Below the pieces are notes generated by a model. It saw only the letters and a list, made by a program, of their open reading frames with translations, made no database searches and was not told the origin of the DNA. Below are positions 1 through 6,510 of a stretch of 10,349 bases of DNA, one piece after another (within the stretch, counting starts at the first letter, position 1; every line of letters starts with the position of its first letter). Made by a program: the position numbers and the translations under genes. Source of the stretch: Bacteroidaceae bacterium (GTDB taxonomy: Bacteria; Bacteroidota; Bacteroidia; Bacteroidales; Bacteroidaceae). The stretch lies in contig JAGBYN010000099.1 of the NCBI GenBank assembly GCA_017628775.1, positions 1 to 10,349 of the forward strand, written 5' to 3'.

Positions 1-429
1 GCACGTTGCTGTTCGTAAGTCTTCAAAAAAACATTTGACTATAGCGACACGAAGTTGTCTATAAAAAGAGGTCCCCCCGGCTTGTGTCATTGAACAGGCC
101 GAGGCTAATGCACCCGTAAAAAGATGGCGTGGTCCGCAACGGTCAATCTCAAAAAAGGGAAGGAAAAGCAATTGCAAATCCCCCCGCAGGGTGTTGCTCA
201 CGAAGTTCGCTTGTCCCCCAGCGCTAGGTGCTCGTTGACCCTTCAGAGTGGGTGTTCAAAATTAGGCTTTCTATGAGTCTAAAAAAAAGCATTTTACGCT
301 AAAAAAACCTGCTTTTTATTTCCTCATATCGCTGATTTTTAGTAACTTTACATGTGGATGGGAAAGGTGAAAGAAAGTGATTACGCTGAGGGATTTTTAA
401 GAATTTTTCTAAGAATTTGCATCTCTAAA

Positions 430-510
430 ATGGGCTTAAGAAAAACGCATGCCAAACGTTCGCGTAGAGAAAAGAAAATTGCGGAACTCGAAGCCAAGTT
501 CGCTCAATGA
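430..510 (+). CDS. Possible very small basic protein (26 aa)
   Basis: An ATG at 430 opens 26 codons ending in TGA at 508-510. The peptide begins MGLRKTHAKRSRR and ends KFAQ, with nine Lys/Arg in its first 16 residues followed by a helix-like acidic/basic stretch (KKIAELEAKF). The frame stays open upstream to an ATG at 352, which would give 52 residues, but a weak -7-like element (TAACTTTA, 343-350) would place the transcript start near 356 and favour the inner ATG. I recognise no family. Such a short frame can easily occur by chance, so this is only a candidate. Confidence 0.22.
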   Translation: MGLRKTHAKRSRREKKIAELEAKFAQ

Positions 511-619
511 GAGGAAGAGTCTTAAAACAAACGGGGCGCATCGCTGAATGTGGAGCGCGCGTCTCAAAGTTTAGAGAAAACAAATCGGGCACCAATTCTC
601 GGAATTTATTATTCGTTAT

Positions 620-650
620 TCCCTCCCTCTCTCTCTCCACCTCTCTCTCC
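620..650. repeat. CT-rich simple-sequence tract
   Basis: A 31-base run made almost only of C and T, mostly CT dinucleotides, interrupted by a single A at 639. It lies in non-coding sequence. Such homopyrimidine tracts are prone to slippage and can adopt unusual structure; no function is visible here. Confidence 0.8.
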
Positions 651-715
651 GATGCGAAACAAAACTGCCGCTCTATCCATATGGTCACGACGCTAAAAAT
701 AAAGTTAACTGAGTT

Positions 716-723
716 TACTTTTG
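716..723 (+). promoter_or_regulatory. Possible -7 promoter element before the 731-801 hairpin
   Basis: TACTTTTG fits TAnnTTTG, but no TTTG lies 19-23 bases upstream. The expected start would be around 728-731, exactly at the foot of the hairpin. An 8-base motif with two free positions occurs by chance in AT-rich DNA, so confidence is low. Confidence 0.25.
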
Positions 724-730
724 GGCTTGT

Positions 731-801
731 GTTTTAACGTTCTTTCAAGCAACACATAAAAAATTGGGGCAAAAAAAAATGTGGTCTTGAAGAACGAAAA
801 C
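731..801. repeat. Long imperfect inverted repeat / hairpin
   Basis: The left arm 731-757 pairs with the right arm 779-801. Core pairs are GTTTT, CGTT-C and TTCAAG on the left against CTTGAA, G-AACG and AAAAC on the right, then CACAT / ATGTG nearer the loop, with small bulges at 736-737, 743 and 750. That is about 22 paired positions around a 21-base A-rich loop. There is no T-run after it, so it is not a standard intrinsic terminator in the plus direction. A TAnnTTTG-like element ends 7 bases before it, so it could be the 5' end of a small transcript. Function unknown. Confidence 0.55.
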
Positions 802-1271
802 ACGCGCGCCGGAAGAATTCAAAAAAACAAAGATCATGCCGCTATATTTTTTGGTGAGGGGGTGAAAGCATGATGATTGGTGGCGAAAACGTGCCTTCCG
901 ATTCCTGCTGCTTCAGCGGAACATCATGGGCGTCCACGACAAAAACGGAGGCGTGAAGGCGGTTGAGTTTTTCAAGTGTAAGCCAAAACGGACCGCTCAG
1001 GCAGGGAGCGATTCCCCCCCCAAAAAAGAACCCCCCCCTCCACCCTGATGGGCAAAACACCTTCGTGCGTGATAACGGATAAATACATCGGCAGTCTCAG
1101 AGAGCATCTCACCGACCGTGAGCATCAAAAAAAACATTCGCCCAACACCAATCATATAAAAAACGCGCACAAAACACGCCACCGAAACGCTTCAAGCCTA
1201 AATTGCATAAACACAACCCACTCCAACCTCATTTATCCCCCACACATTAATGTTATAAACATTTTTATAAC

Positions 1272-1279
1272 TAAATTTG
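1272..1279 (+). promoter_or_regulatory. Probable -7 promoter element for the DUF4199 operon
   Basis: TAAATTTG matches the Bacteroides-type -7 consensus TAnnTTTG exactly and lies 75 bases before the ATG at 1355. No clear TTTG -33 element lies about 19-21 bases further upstream, which lowers confidence. The expected transcript start would be near 1285-1290, giving a leader of roughly 65-70 bases. Confidence 0.5.
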
Positions 1280-1354
1280 CAGAATGTTGTCAATACGTAT
1301 CATATGTTTTTTTTAGTTGACACAAAAAAATCATAATAAAACTGCAAAGTATCA

Positions 1355-1924
1355 ATGAACACCTATAACAAACGGGCCTATTCATTTTCCCAAATCAATG
1401 CTTATGCCATGCAACATGGACTTTTAATGGGAATATGGCATATCGTCAATAGTCTATCTTTCATCTATAGTGTCATTTCTGGACAAGCGTTTTTGATCAG
1501 TTTGCTCATGTTTTGCCTTACTCCCATATGTATTTATTTCCTAACCAATAAATACCGCAAGGAACTACTCCCTCAAAAGACCTTTACGTTAACGCAAGGC
1601 TTTTTACACACGTTTTTAATGCTATTTTATGCATCGCTATGGCAAGCTGTGGCACTTTACATTTACATGGGCCATTTTGATCATGGGCAATTGCTTGACA
1701 GCTACTTAATGCAAATCCAAGATCCCGCTTTTATTGAAGCCATGCAACAAACAGGCTTAGATCAAGAGCTGCACTTAGCGCTTAATGGTGTCAGTTTAGA
1801 AGACGCAATCAAAAACCTCAAAACAATCCCCCCTTCATTTTATGCCTTAATGGTTATAAACACCAACCTCGTATGGGCTCCGCTATTCTCTTTGTTAGTA
1901 GCCTTTATAACAAGAAGAACATAA
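1355..1924 (+). CDS. DUF4199 family membrane protein
   Basis: A 189-residue integral membrane protein. Hydrophobic segments lie at about residues 22-40, 45-65, 82-106 and 164-186, with a longer hydrophilic stretch (about 108-160) between the third and fourth. This four-helix layout, the polar loop holding the D-x-x-L-M-x-Q-I-Q-D-P region, and the length fit the DUF4199 family, which is common in Bacteroidota and has no known biochemical role. It starts at the first ATG after a TAAATTTG element and has no Shine-Dalgarno sequence, as expected in this phylum. The next gene, a membrane glycosyltransferase, starts 46 bases downstream. From memory, DUF4199 genes often sit beside such a glycosyltransferase, suggesting that the membrane protein may assist it, for example in handling a lipid-linked sugar; this is inference. 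Confidence 0.85.
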   Translation: MNTYNKRAYSFSQINAYAMQHGLLMGIWHIVNSLSFIYSVISGQAFLISLLMFCLTPICIYFLTNKYRKELLPQKTFTLTQGFLHTFLMLFYASLWQAVALYIYMGHFDHGQLLDSYLMQIQDPAFIEAMQQTGLDQELHLALNGVSLEDAIKNLKTIPPSFYALMVINTNLVWAPLFSLLVAFITRRT

Positions 1925-1970
1925 AAGCTAAAAAAAATGTCATTCTTCAAGATATAAACACATCAAATTT

Positions 1971-2945
1971 ATGAATACAAATTACACCCACGACATTTCA
2001 ATTGTTGTACCTTTATACAACGAAGACGAAAGCATTCCAGAACTCCATGCTTGGATTTCGCGAGTAATGAAAGAACATGGATTTTCATATAATATCTTCT
2101 TTATCAACGACGGATCAACCGATAACAGTTGGGCTGTTATAGAAGACCTCGCTCAAAAAGACCCCGACCACGTGCACGGCATTAAATTTCGCCGAAACTA
2201 CGGCAAGTCGCCCGCGCTCTATTGTGGTTTTAAAGCAGCCACAGGGCGAGTCGTCATCACCATGGACGCCGATCTTCAGGACTCCCCCGACGAGATTCCC
2301 GAACTTTACCGCATGATTACCGAAGAGGGCTACGATCTTGTGAGCGGCTACAAACAAAAGCGCTACGACCCCCTTTCAAAAACAATCCCCACGAAGCTCT
2401 TCAATGCCACCGCACGCAAGGTTAGCGGCATCAACAATCTGCATGATTTCAACTGCGGCCTCAAAGCCTATCGTCATGAAGTTGTGAAAAACATTGAAGT
2501 CTATGGCGAAATGCATCGCTATATTCCTTACTTAGCAAAAAATGCAGGCTTCAATAAGATTGGCGAAAAAGTGGTTCAGCACCAAGCCAGGAAGTTTGGC
2601 ACCACCAAATTTGGCGGACTTAATCGCTTCGTTAACGGTTATCTTGACTTGCTGTCGCTCTATTTCCTCAACTCCTTTGGCTTGAAACCCATGCACGTAT
2701 TTGGGTTCGTAGGCACACTCATGTTTTTCTTTGGCTTCGTGGCTTGCGTCATCGTTGGCGTCGATAAATTAATTGATTTATGCAGCCACACCCCCGCACG
2801 TTTAGTTACTGAATCACCCTATTTCTACATCGCCTTGACCATGATGATTTTGGGCACACAATTGTTCGTGGCAGGATTTTTGGGCGAACTCATTAGTCGC
2901 AATGCAGAAAACAGAAATAATTACCAAATTGAAAAGAGTTTTTAA
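1971..2945 (+). CDS. Family 2 glycosyltransferase, polyprenyl-phosphate (GtrB/DPM1-like) type
   Basis: A 324-residue membrane-anchored GT2 enzyme expected to move a sugar from a nucleotide donor to undecaprenyl phosphate on the cytoplasmic face. The GT-A domain opens with IVVPLYNEDESI (residues 11-22), followed by NDGSTD (46-51) and the metal-binding D-x-D in MDADLQDSPDEIPEL (98-112). HDFNCGLKAYR (158-168) and the basic QHQARKFGTTKFG segment (203-215) are typical of the GtrB, ArnC and dolichol-phosphate mannose synthase group. Two C-terminal transmembrane helices (about 240-264 and 284-307) match the GtrB form. Length is normal for the family. Sugar and final acceptor cannot be read from the sequence; cell-surface polysaccharide or lipid decoration is likely. 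It sits 46 bases after DUF4199 and 9 bases before DUF6452, so it is probably co-transcribed with both. The central part (about 2160-2480) is visibly richer in G+C than its ends. Confidence 0.93.
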   Translation: MNTNYTHDISIVVPLYNEDESIPELHAWISRVMKEHGFSYNIFFINDGSTDNSWAVIEDLAQKDPDHVHGIKFRRNYGKSPALYCGFKAATGRVVITMDADLQDSPDEIPELYRMITEEGYDLVSGYKQKRYDPLSKTIPTKLFNATARKVSGINNLHDFNCGLKAYRHEVVKNIEVYGEMHRYIPYLAKNAGFNKIGEKVVQHQARKFGTTKFGGLNRFVNGYLDLLSLYFLNSFGLKPMHVFGFVGTLMFFFGFVACVIVGVDKLIDLCSHTPARLVTESPYFYIALTMMILGTQLFVAGFLGELISRNAENRNNYQIEKSF

Positions 2946-2954
2946 AGAACCCGT

Positions 2955-3467
2955 ATGAAAATCAAAAAATTTCTCCTTCAGCTCTTTGCGATCCACGCCG
3001 TGCTTTTATCATGGAGCTGCTCAGAAGTGGAATGCCCACTTGACTCGGTTGTGGTAATGACATGCGATTTAAAAAATATGGCTACAGGAGAAAAACACAC
3101 GCTTACCACACCGCTAACAATAACCCCCATGAACAGGGACACCATTTTGCTAAACCAGGCACAAGGCATCAGCAACTTTTGTTTGCCTTTAAAAATCGCA
3201 GCCGAGGTTGATACATTTTTATTCAAATTCTCTGATGCTTGGGAAAACAAAGCAATCGACACACTCATCGTAACGCACATCAACCATCCACATTTTCAAT
3301 CAATTGATTGCCCTGCTTCATTTTTTCACACCATCACGTCAGTGACATGGCGAAATCAAAAAAATTCTTCATTTCCTTCATCAATAGACAGTGTAACCAT
3401 TAAGCGCGCTTTAGTTGATTATGAAAATACAACCAATCTACAAATATATCTACGCACTGATTTTTAG
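2955..3467 (+). CDS. DUF6452 family lipoprotein
   Basis: A 170-residue putative lipoprotein. The N-terminus has a basic start (MKIKK), a hydrophobic core and a lipobox-like end LSWSC with Cys22 as the likely lipidated residue; the mature part begins CSEVECPLD. The body has the features I associate with DUF6452: a second Cys after the lipid Cys, a D-T-I-L-L-N segment near residue 59, a D-T-L-I-V-T-H-x-N-H-P-H-F segment, and CPASFFHTITSV near residues 119-130. The family is restricted to Bacteroidota and its function is unknown. It starts 9 bases after the glycosyltransferase stop, and its last 47 bases overlap the next gene in another frame. In Bacteroides genomes, as I recall, DUF6452 and DUF6048 are standing neighbours, so they probably work together at the outer membrane. 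Confidence 0.87.
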   Translation: MKIKKFLLQLFAIHAVLLSWSCSEVECPLDSVVVMTCDLKNMATGEKHTLTTPLTITPMNRDTILLNQAQGISNFCLPLKIAAEVDTFLFKFSDAWENKAIDTLIVTHINHPHFQSIDCPASFFHTITSVTWRNQKNSSFPSSIDSVTIKRALVDYENTTNLQIYLRTDF

Positions 3468-4170
3468 TGGCCTGTGTATGCAAAGCGTGGCAAGCACCAC
3501 GCCTACATCAACAGACTCTTTAAAGACTAAAGCGTCACGATCATACGCATCCAAAGAAGAAGCCCGAACCGCATTAGAAAAATACAATGGCATTCCACTA
3601 TTGAATGGGTTTTCAGTGGGCGTTGATTTATTAAATCCCGTCATAAAAGGATTCGTTTCGTGGAGTCAATACGAGATTTCAACAAGATTAAACCTACATA
3701 AGACCTATTTCCCAATATTTGAAATAGGTATAGGAAAATCCAACCACACCAATGATGACACATTCATAAACTACCAAGTAAAATCCCCCTATTATCGCTT
3801 GGGCGTTGATATAAATTTTGCAAAAAACAAGAATGCATACAACTACATTTTTGGTGGCATTCGCTATGGATTCTCATCATACGATTACAGCATCAATGGC
3901 CCCAATGTCATTGACCCCAATTGGGGAACATCTGTACCCTACTCCATGAACAACCTTCACGGCTCAAAACATTGGGTAGAAATAATTTTTGGCCTTGAAA
4001 CGCGAATATGGAAAATGATTCACTTAAATTGGAATCTTAAATACAAAACCGGAATTGCTGAAAAATCAAGCCAAATAGGCAAGCCATGGTATGTGCCAGG
4101 ATATGGCACAAATAAAAACGGCACGTTAGGTGGATCATTCAACCTCATCATCGATTTTTCAAGAAAATAA
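3421..4170 (+). CDS. DUF6048 family outer-membrane barrel-like protein
   Basis: A 249-residue exported protein. I chose the ATG at 3421 (MKIQPIYKYIYALIF) over a TTG two codons upstream at 3415, because the ATG directly begins a good signal peptide: basic start, hydrophobic core, and a cleavage-like VAS near residues 23-25. The mature chain is rich in Tyr, Trp, Gly and Asn with alternating hydrophobic strands (for example FEIGIGKS, YYRLGVDINFA, YIFGGIRYGF, HWVEIIFGLETRI, HLNWNLKYKTGI) and ends in a strand, GGSFNLIIDFSRK, as outer-membrane beta-barrels do. Length and neighbour fit DUF6048. The role is unknown; a small outer-membrane barrel partnered by the DUF6452 lipoprotein is the best reading. 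It overlaps DUF6452 by 47 bases, so its signal peptide is encoded on the same DNA as the DUF6452 C-terminus, which suggests translational coupling. Confidence 0.85.
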   Translation: MKIQPIYKYIYALIFSGLCMQSVASTTPTSTDSLKTKASRSYASKEEARTALEKYNGIPLLNGFSVGVDLLNPVIKGFVSWSQYEISTRLNLHKTYFPIFEIGIGKSNHTNDDTFINYQVKSPYYRLGVDINFAKNKNAYNYIFGGIRYGFSSYDYSINGPNVIDPNWGTSVPYSMNNLHGSKHWVEIIFGLETRIWKMIHLNWNLKYKTGIAEKSSQIGKPWYVPGYGTNKNGTLGGSFNLIIDFSRK

Positions 4171-4203
4171 CACACATTTTCTAATACCGACAAAAGCAAA
4201 TAT

Positions 4204-5199
4204 ATGACAAAAAATATATTAAAAGCTATATTCCTTATTTTTCTAATTGTAGCAACCTTTTTTATCTTAAAACGCAACCAAGCCGAGGCGCAAATCGCAT
4301 ATCAAGAAAACACAGGACATATATTTGGCACAAGCTATAAAATGGTTTATCAAGCCTCAAAAAACATGGGGCAAGAACTTCACGAACAATTAAAAAAAGT
4401 AGATGCCTCATTATCGATGTTTAACAAGGAAAGCACCCTTTATAAAATCAATCAAAACCAAACCGACACCATCGACGATTTTGTAAACGAAATATTCTTG
4501 CTTTCCCAGTGGATATCTCAGCAAACCAATGGCGCGTTCGACTGCACCGTAGCACCAGCCGTCAATGCTTGGGGATTTGGGTTTAAGAACCAAGAAAAAA
4601 TGACCCCAGAAGTGATAGATAGCCTCAAACAAATCATCGGTTACCAACGCATCAAAATAACCGAAGATGGTCGCCTATTCAAAGAAGACCCTCGCATGAT
4701 GATTGACTTTAGCGCCATAGCTAAAGGCTTCGGAGTTGACGTGATATCAACCTATTTGAAAAAGCACAACGTCAAAAACTACCTTATTGAAATTGGCGGC
4801 GAAATTATAGCAAAAGGGCACAACGCCCAAGGACTTCCTTGGAAAATAGGCATTCAAGACCCCGAAAGCTCCACTTACAACAAGATCATCAACGTCACAA
4901 ACAAAGCCATGGCAACGAGCGGCAACTACCGTAACTATTACGTCACCACCGACGGACAAGTCATTGCCCATACCATAGACCCCCATACGGCTCAACCCGT
5001 TCAACACAGCCTCCTCTCTGCCACCGTCTTTGCCCCATCCTGTGCCATGGCCGATGCCTTTGCAACCGCTTTCATGGTCATGGGTATTGACAAAGCCAAA
5101 CAAACCATATCTGTGCATAGCGACAGCATTTCCGCCTACTTCATCTATCGCGAAAACGACAGTATAAAAACCTATATGAGTCAAGGCTTTGGTAAATAA
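4204..5199 (+). CDS. apbE: FAD:protein FMN transferase (ApbE family)
   Basis: A 331-residue ApbE/Ftp enzyme, which splits FAD and attaches FMN by a phosphoester bond to Thr or Ser of exported target proteins such as NqrB/NqrC, RnfD/RnfG and other FMN-binding-domain proteins. Family landmarks in order: MFNKESTLYKIN (residues 72-83), the TNGAFDCTVAPAVNAWGFG region (108-126), DFSAIAKGFGVD (168-179), EIGGEI (196-201), WKIGIQDP (213-220), MATSGNYRNYY (236-246), HTIDP (256-260) and ADAFATAFMVMG (283-294); Asp284 and Thr288 correspond to residues that bind Mg2+ in characterised homologues. The first 30 residues are a short basic start plus a hydrophobic helix, so it is membrane-anchored or secreted. 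No lipobox Cys is present, although many ApbE proteins are lipoproteins. It begins 33 bases after DUF6048. No flavinylation target lies in the window, so its partner must be elsewhere. Confidence 0.95.
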   Translation: MTKNILKAIFLIFLIVATFFILKRNQAEAQIAYQENTGHIFGTSYKMVYQASKNMGQELHEQLKKVDASLSMFNKESTLYKINQNQTDTIDDFVNEIFLLSQWISQQTNGAFDCTVAPAVNAWGFGFKNQEKMTPEVIDSLKQIIGYQRIKITEDGRLFKEDPRMMIDFSAIAKGFGVDVISTYLKKHNVKNYLIEIGGEIIAKGHNAQGLPWKIGIQDPESSTYNKIINVTNKAMATSGNYRNYYVTTDGQVIAHTIDPHTAQPVQHSLLSATVFAPSCAMADAFATAFMVMGIDKAKQTISVHSDSISAYFIYRENDSIKTYMSQGFGK

Positions 5200-5261
5200 A
5201 GAACAACACACAGTAGCCCCATCACATCTACTTCTTCTTGGAGGAACACCCACTTTTCCCT

Positions 5262-5936
5262 ATGAACACAAATAGCATTTTTGATCGCCTCCTACTGCTG
5301 CCCCTCTTTCAAGGACTAAGCAGAGAAGAACTTATAAAAATCATTGAAAGCGTAAAGGTAGAATTCATAAGCGAGCCGATTCACTCCACCCTCCTCACTC
5401 AAGGTCAAAAAGCAAACCACCTCATATTCCTCCTGCAAGGCACACTGCAAATAAAGCACACCGAACCATGTGGCATTGAATTTATCGAAACGCTTCAAGC
5501 GCCAAGTGTACTTTTCCCAGAATGCATGTTTGGGCCACAACCTTATGTATCCCACACCATTCAAGCAACCACAGAAGTTCAATTGCTCGGCATCACAAAG
5601 CATGATTTAATAACGCGCCTCATTGATTTCACAACATTCCGAATATCCATACTCAATTACTTGTGCCACATTGCCCACAGTAAAAGCATAACAAGATACA
5701 CCAAGTTCACCCCAGAACAAAACTTCATTTATTTTCTTGAGCGCCAATTCACCAACAAAAATGGATACAAAGAAATAGTCATAAAACTACAAACATTGGC
5801 AGATATCCTAAACATATCTCGTCTCAACACAAGCAAGATGTTACATCAACTCGAAAAAGAGCAAGTACTGGAATTGAAGCGCGGCAAAATCATTATACCT
5901 CAATTTGAAAAACTAACAAGCAAAGCACATTTTTAA
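5262..5936 (+). CDS. Crp/Fnr family transcriptional regulator
   Basis: A 224-residue cytoplasmic regulator. I use the ATG at 5262 (MNTNSIFDRLLLLPLFQGLS); an in-frame TTG at 5238 would add eight residues that do not resemble the family. The N-terminal part (about residues 15-115) is a cyclic-nucleotide-binding-like beta-roll (PLFQGLSREEL, LLTQGQKANHLIFLLQGTLQI), followed by a long dimerisation helix (about 112-143) and a C-terminal winged helix-turn-helix (about 173-215) with LQTLADILNISRLNTSKMLHQLEKEQVLELKRGKIII. The phosphate-binding cassette of true CRP (G-E-L ... R-A/T-A) is absent, and the Cys residues (70, 88, 135) are not arranged like the Fnr iron-sulfur cluster, so the signal is unknown. 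It follows apbE by 62 bases and may be its co-transcribed regulator or an autoregulator of the operon. Confidence 0.9.
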   Translation: MNTNSIFDRLLLLPLFQGLSREELIKIIESVKVEFISEPIHSTLLTQGQKANHLIFLLQGTLQIKHTEPCGIEFIETLQAPSVLFPECMFGPQPYVSHTIQATTEVQLLGITKHDLITRLIDFTTFRISILNYLCHIAHSKSITRYTKFTPEQNFIYFLERQFTNKNGYKEIVIKLQTLADILNISRLNTSKMLHQLEKEQVLELKRGKIIIPQFEKLTSKAHF

Positions 5937-6027
5937 GCAAAAACAAGATCAGCATTTAGTTTTTTTCAAAATCGGAGAGTGAACCATAACCAAAACCAAC
6001 ATTTATATCGTATATCATTTTCAACCC

Positions 6028-6067
6028 AAATGAGCTGAAGCCCTTGGCATTCGGCTCATTTTTATTT
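6028..6067 (+). terminator. Intrinsic terminator after the envelope/apbE/crp-like operon
   Basis: AAATGAGC (6028-6035) pairs with GCTCATTT (6054-6061). The helix continues inward through a T-G wobble, GAA / TTC and GCC / GGC, with one bulged A and a CTT loop, giving about 15 pairs. It runs straight into TTTTTATTT (6059-6067). This is a classical rho-independent terminator, 92 bases after the stop of the Crp/Fnr-like gene. The A-run on the left arm is short, so it probably works mainly in the plus direction. Confidence 0.9.
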
Positions 6068-6125
6068 CCGAGCCATTATCAATGACGGCCATTCGGCAAA
6101 CATCATGTCGTTTACTTTTTTATAT

Positions 6126-6194
6126 ATAAGCCCCACCCTGGGTGGCAAGCTGAGCTAATGGCTTATGCACTTTTTGCTTTCAGTCGGCAAGCAA
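6126..6194. repeat. Cluster of hairpins in the spacer
   Basis: ATAAGCC (6126-6132) pairs with GGCTTAT (6160-6166), enclosing a perfect small hairpin CCACC-CTG-GGTGG (6133-6145). Next to it TTGCTT (6174-6179) pairs with AAGCAA (6189-6194). The enclosed GC-rich helix inside an AT-rich spacer suggests selection for RNA structure. No known RNA family was recognised, and there is no long T-run directly after the outer stem, though TTTTT occurs at 6171-6175. Confidence 0.45.
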
Positions 6195-6406
6195 GGGTTC
6201 AGGGGCATGATGCAAATTGCGGAGCTCATACAAATCGAACAACATTATATGCTAAGCATTAGAGACGTTTGCCAGACGCCAATAATTATCAATAAATGCG
6301 CATACAAAATCAGCACCAGCGCACAATATCAATAATGATTACTTAAAAAGCAAAGAAGCGCTTTAAACAAAAAAACACACCTTTAATGTATTTTTCCAAA
6401 ATTAAT

Positions 6407-6437
6407 TTTGCTGGGTGAATGTAAAATCATATTTTTG
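6407..6437 (+). promoter_or_regulatory. Promoter of the serC-serA-DUF1015 block
   Basis: TTTG at 6407-6410 and TATTTTTG at 6430-6437 are separated by 19 bases. Both match the Bacteroides primary sigma-factor consensus (TTTG at -33, TAnnTTTG at -7) without mismatch. The transcript should start near 6443-6447, giving an untranslated leader of about 130 bases before serC. Confidence 0.8.
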
Positions 6438-6476
6438 AAGTGCAATAAAAATAAAAGGGTACGAAATAGAGCAAAC

Positions 6477-6510
6477 AAAGCGTAGGTTCCCGAAACCTTC
6501 TAAGCGCTTT
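6477..6510 (+). promoter_or_regulatory. Two-tier hairpin in the serC leader
   Basis: AAAGCG (6477-6482) pairs with CGCTTT (6505-6510), and inside it AGGTT (6484-6488) pairs with AACCT (6494-6498) around the loop CCCGA. It lies within the predicted serC leader, about 30-65 bases after the expected transcript start and 64 bases before the ATG. Only TTTTC follows, so it is not a strong terminator. It may be a regulatory or stabilising leader element; no known riboswitch class was recognised. Confidence 0.4.

Larger units (their letters stand above)
1..1354. other. Long intergenic stretch without a convincing gene
   Basis: No reading frame here looks like a known protein; the longer open frames on both strands are low-complexity or overlap each other. 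What can be seen: a weak A/T hairpin at 284-317 (AAAAAGCA / TGCTTTTT, 18-base loop); a possible 26-codon basic ORF at 430-510; a C/T-only-like tract at 620-650; a TACTTTTG promoter-like element at 716-723 followed by a long imperfect hairpin at 731-801; a small hairpin at 994-1010 (CGCTC / GAGCG); two runs of eight C at 1014-1021 and 1031-1038; and a promoter -7 element at 1272-1279 just ahead of the first gene. No tRNA, rRNA, tmRNA or RNase P RNA was recognised. The left edge carries no identifiable gene end. Confidence 0.7.

Noticed and set aside
284..317. A/T hairpin AAAAAGCA / TGCTTTTT as a terminator for a gene left of the window
   Set aside because: Only two or three G-C pairs and an 18-base loop; no gene end is visible on its left.
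425..737. Overlapping open frames on both strands (425-688 minus, 507-737 plus)
   Set aside because: Both run through the CT/GA tract, giving Glu-Arg or Ser-Leu low-complexity peptides, and overlap each other. No protein family features.
1048..1320. A 90-codon plus-strand open frame just before the first gene
   Set aside because: It covers the likely promoter of the DUF4199 gene, is rich in Asn, His and Ile as AT-rich spacer DNA would give, and resembles no family.
5238..5261. Extended start (TTG at 5238) for the Crp/Fnr-like gene, with GGAGG-like sequence at 5239-5244
   Set aside because: The added residues do not fit the family, the ATG at 5262 begins a normal N-terminus, and Shine-Dalgarno use is weak in this phylum.
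6053..6074. GGCTC / GAGCC pairing that competes with the 3' arm of the terminator at 6028-6067
   Set aside because: It lies downstream of the terminator arm and has only five pairs; a real antiterminator would normally form upstream, before the terminator is made.
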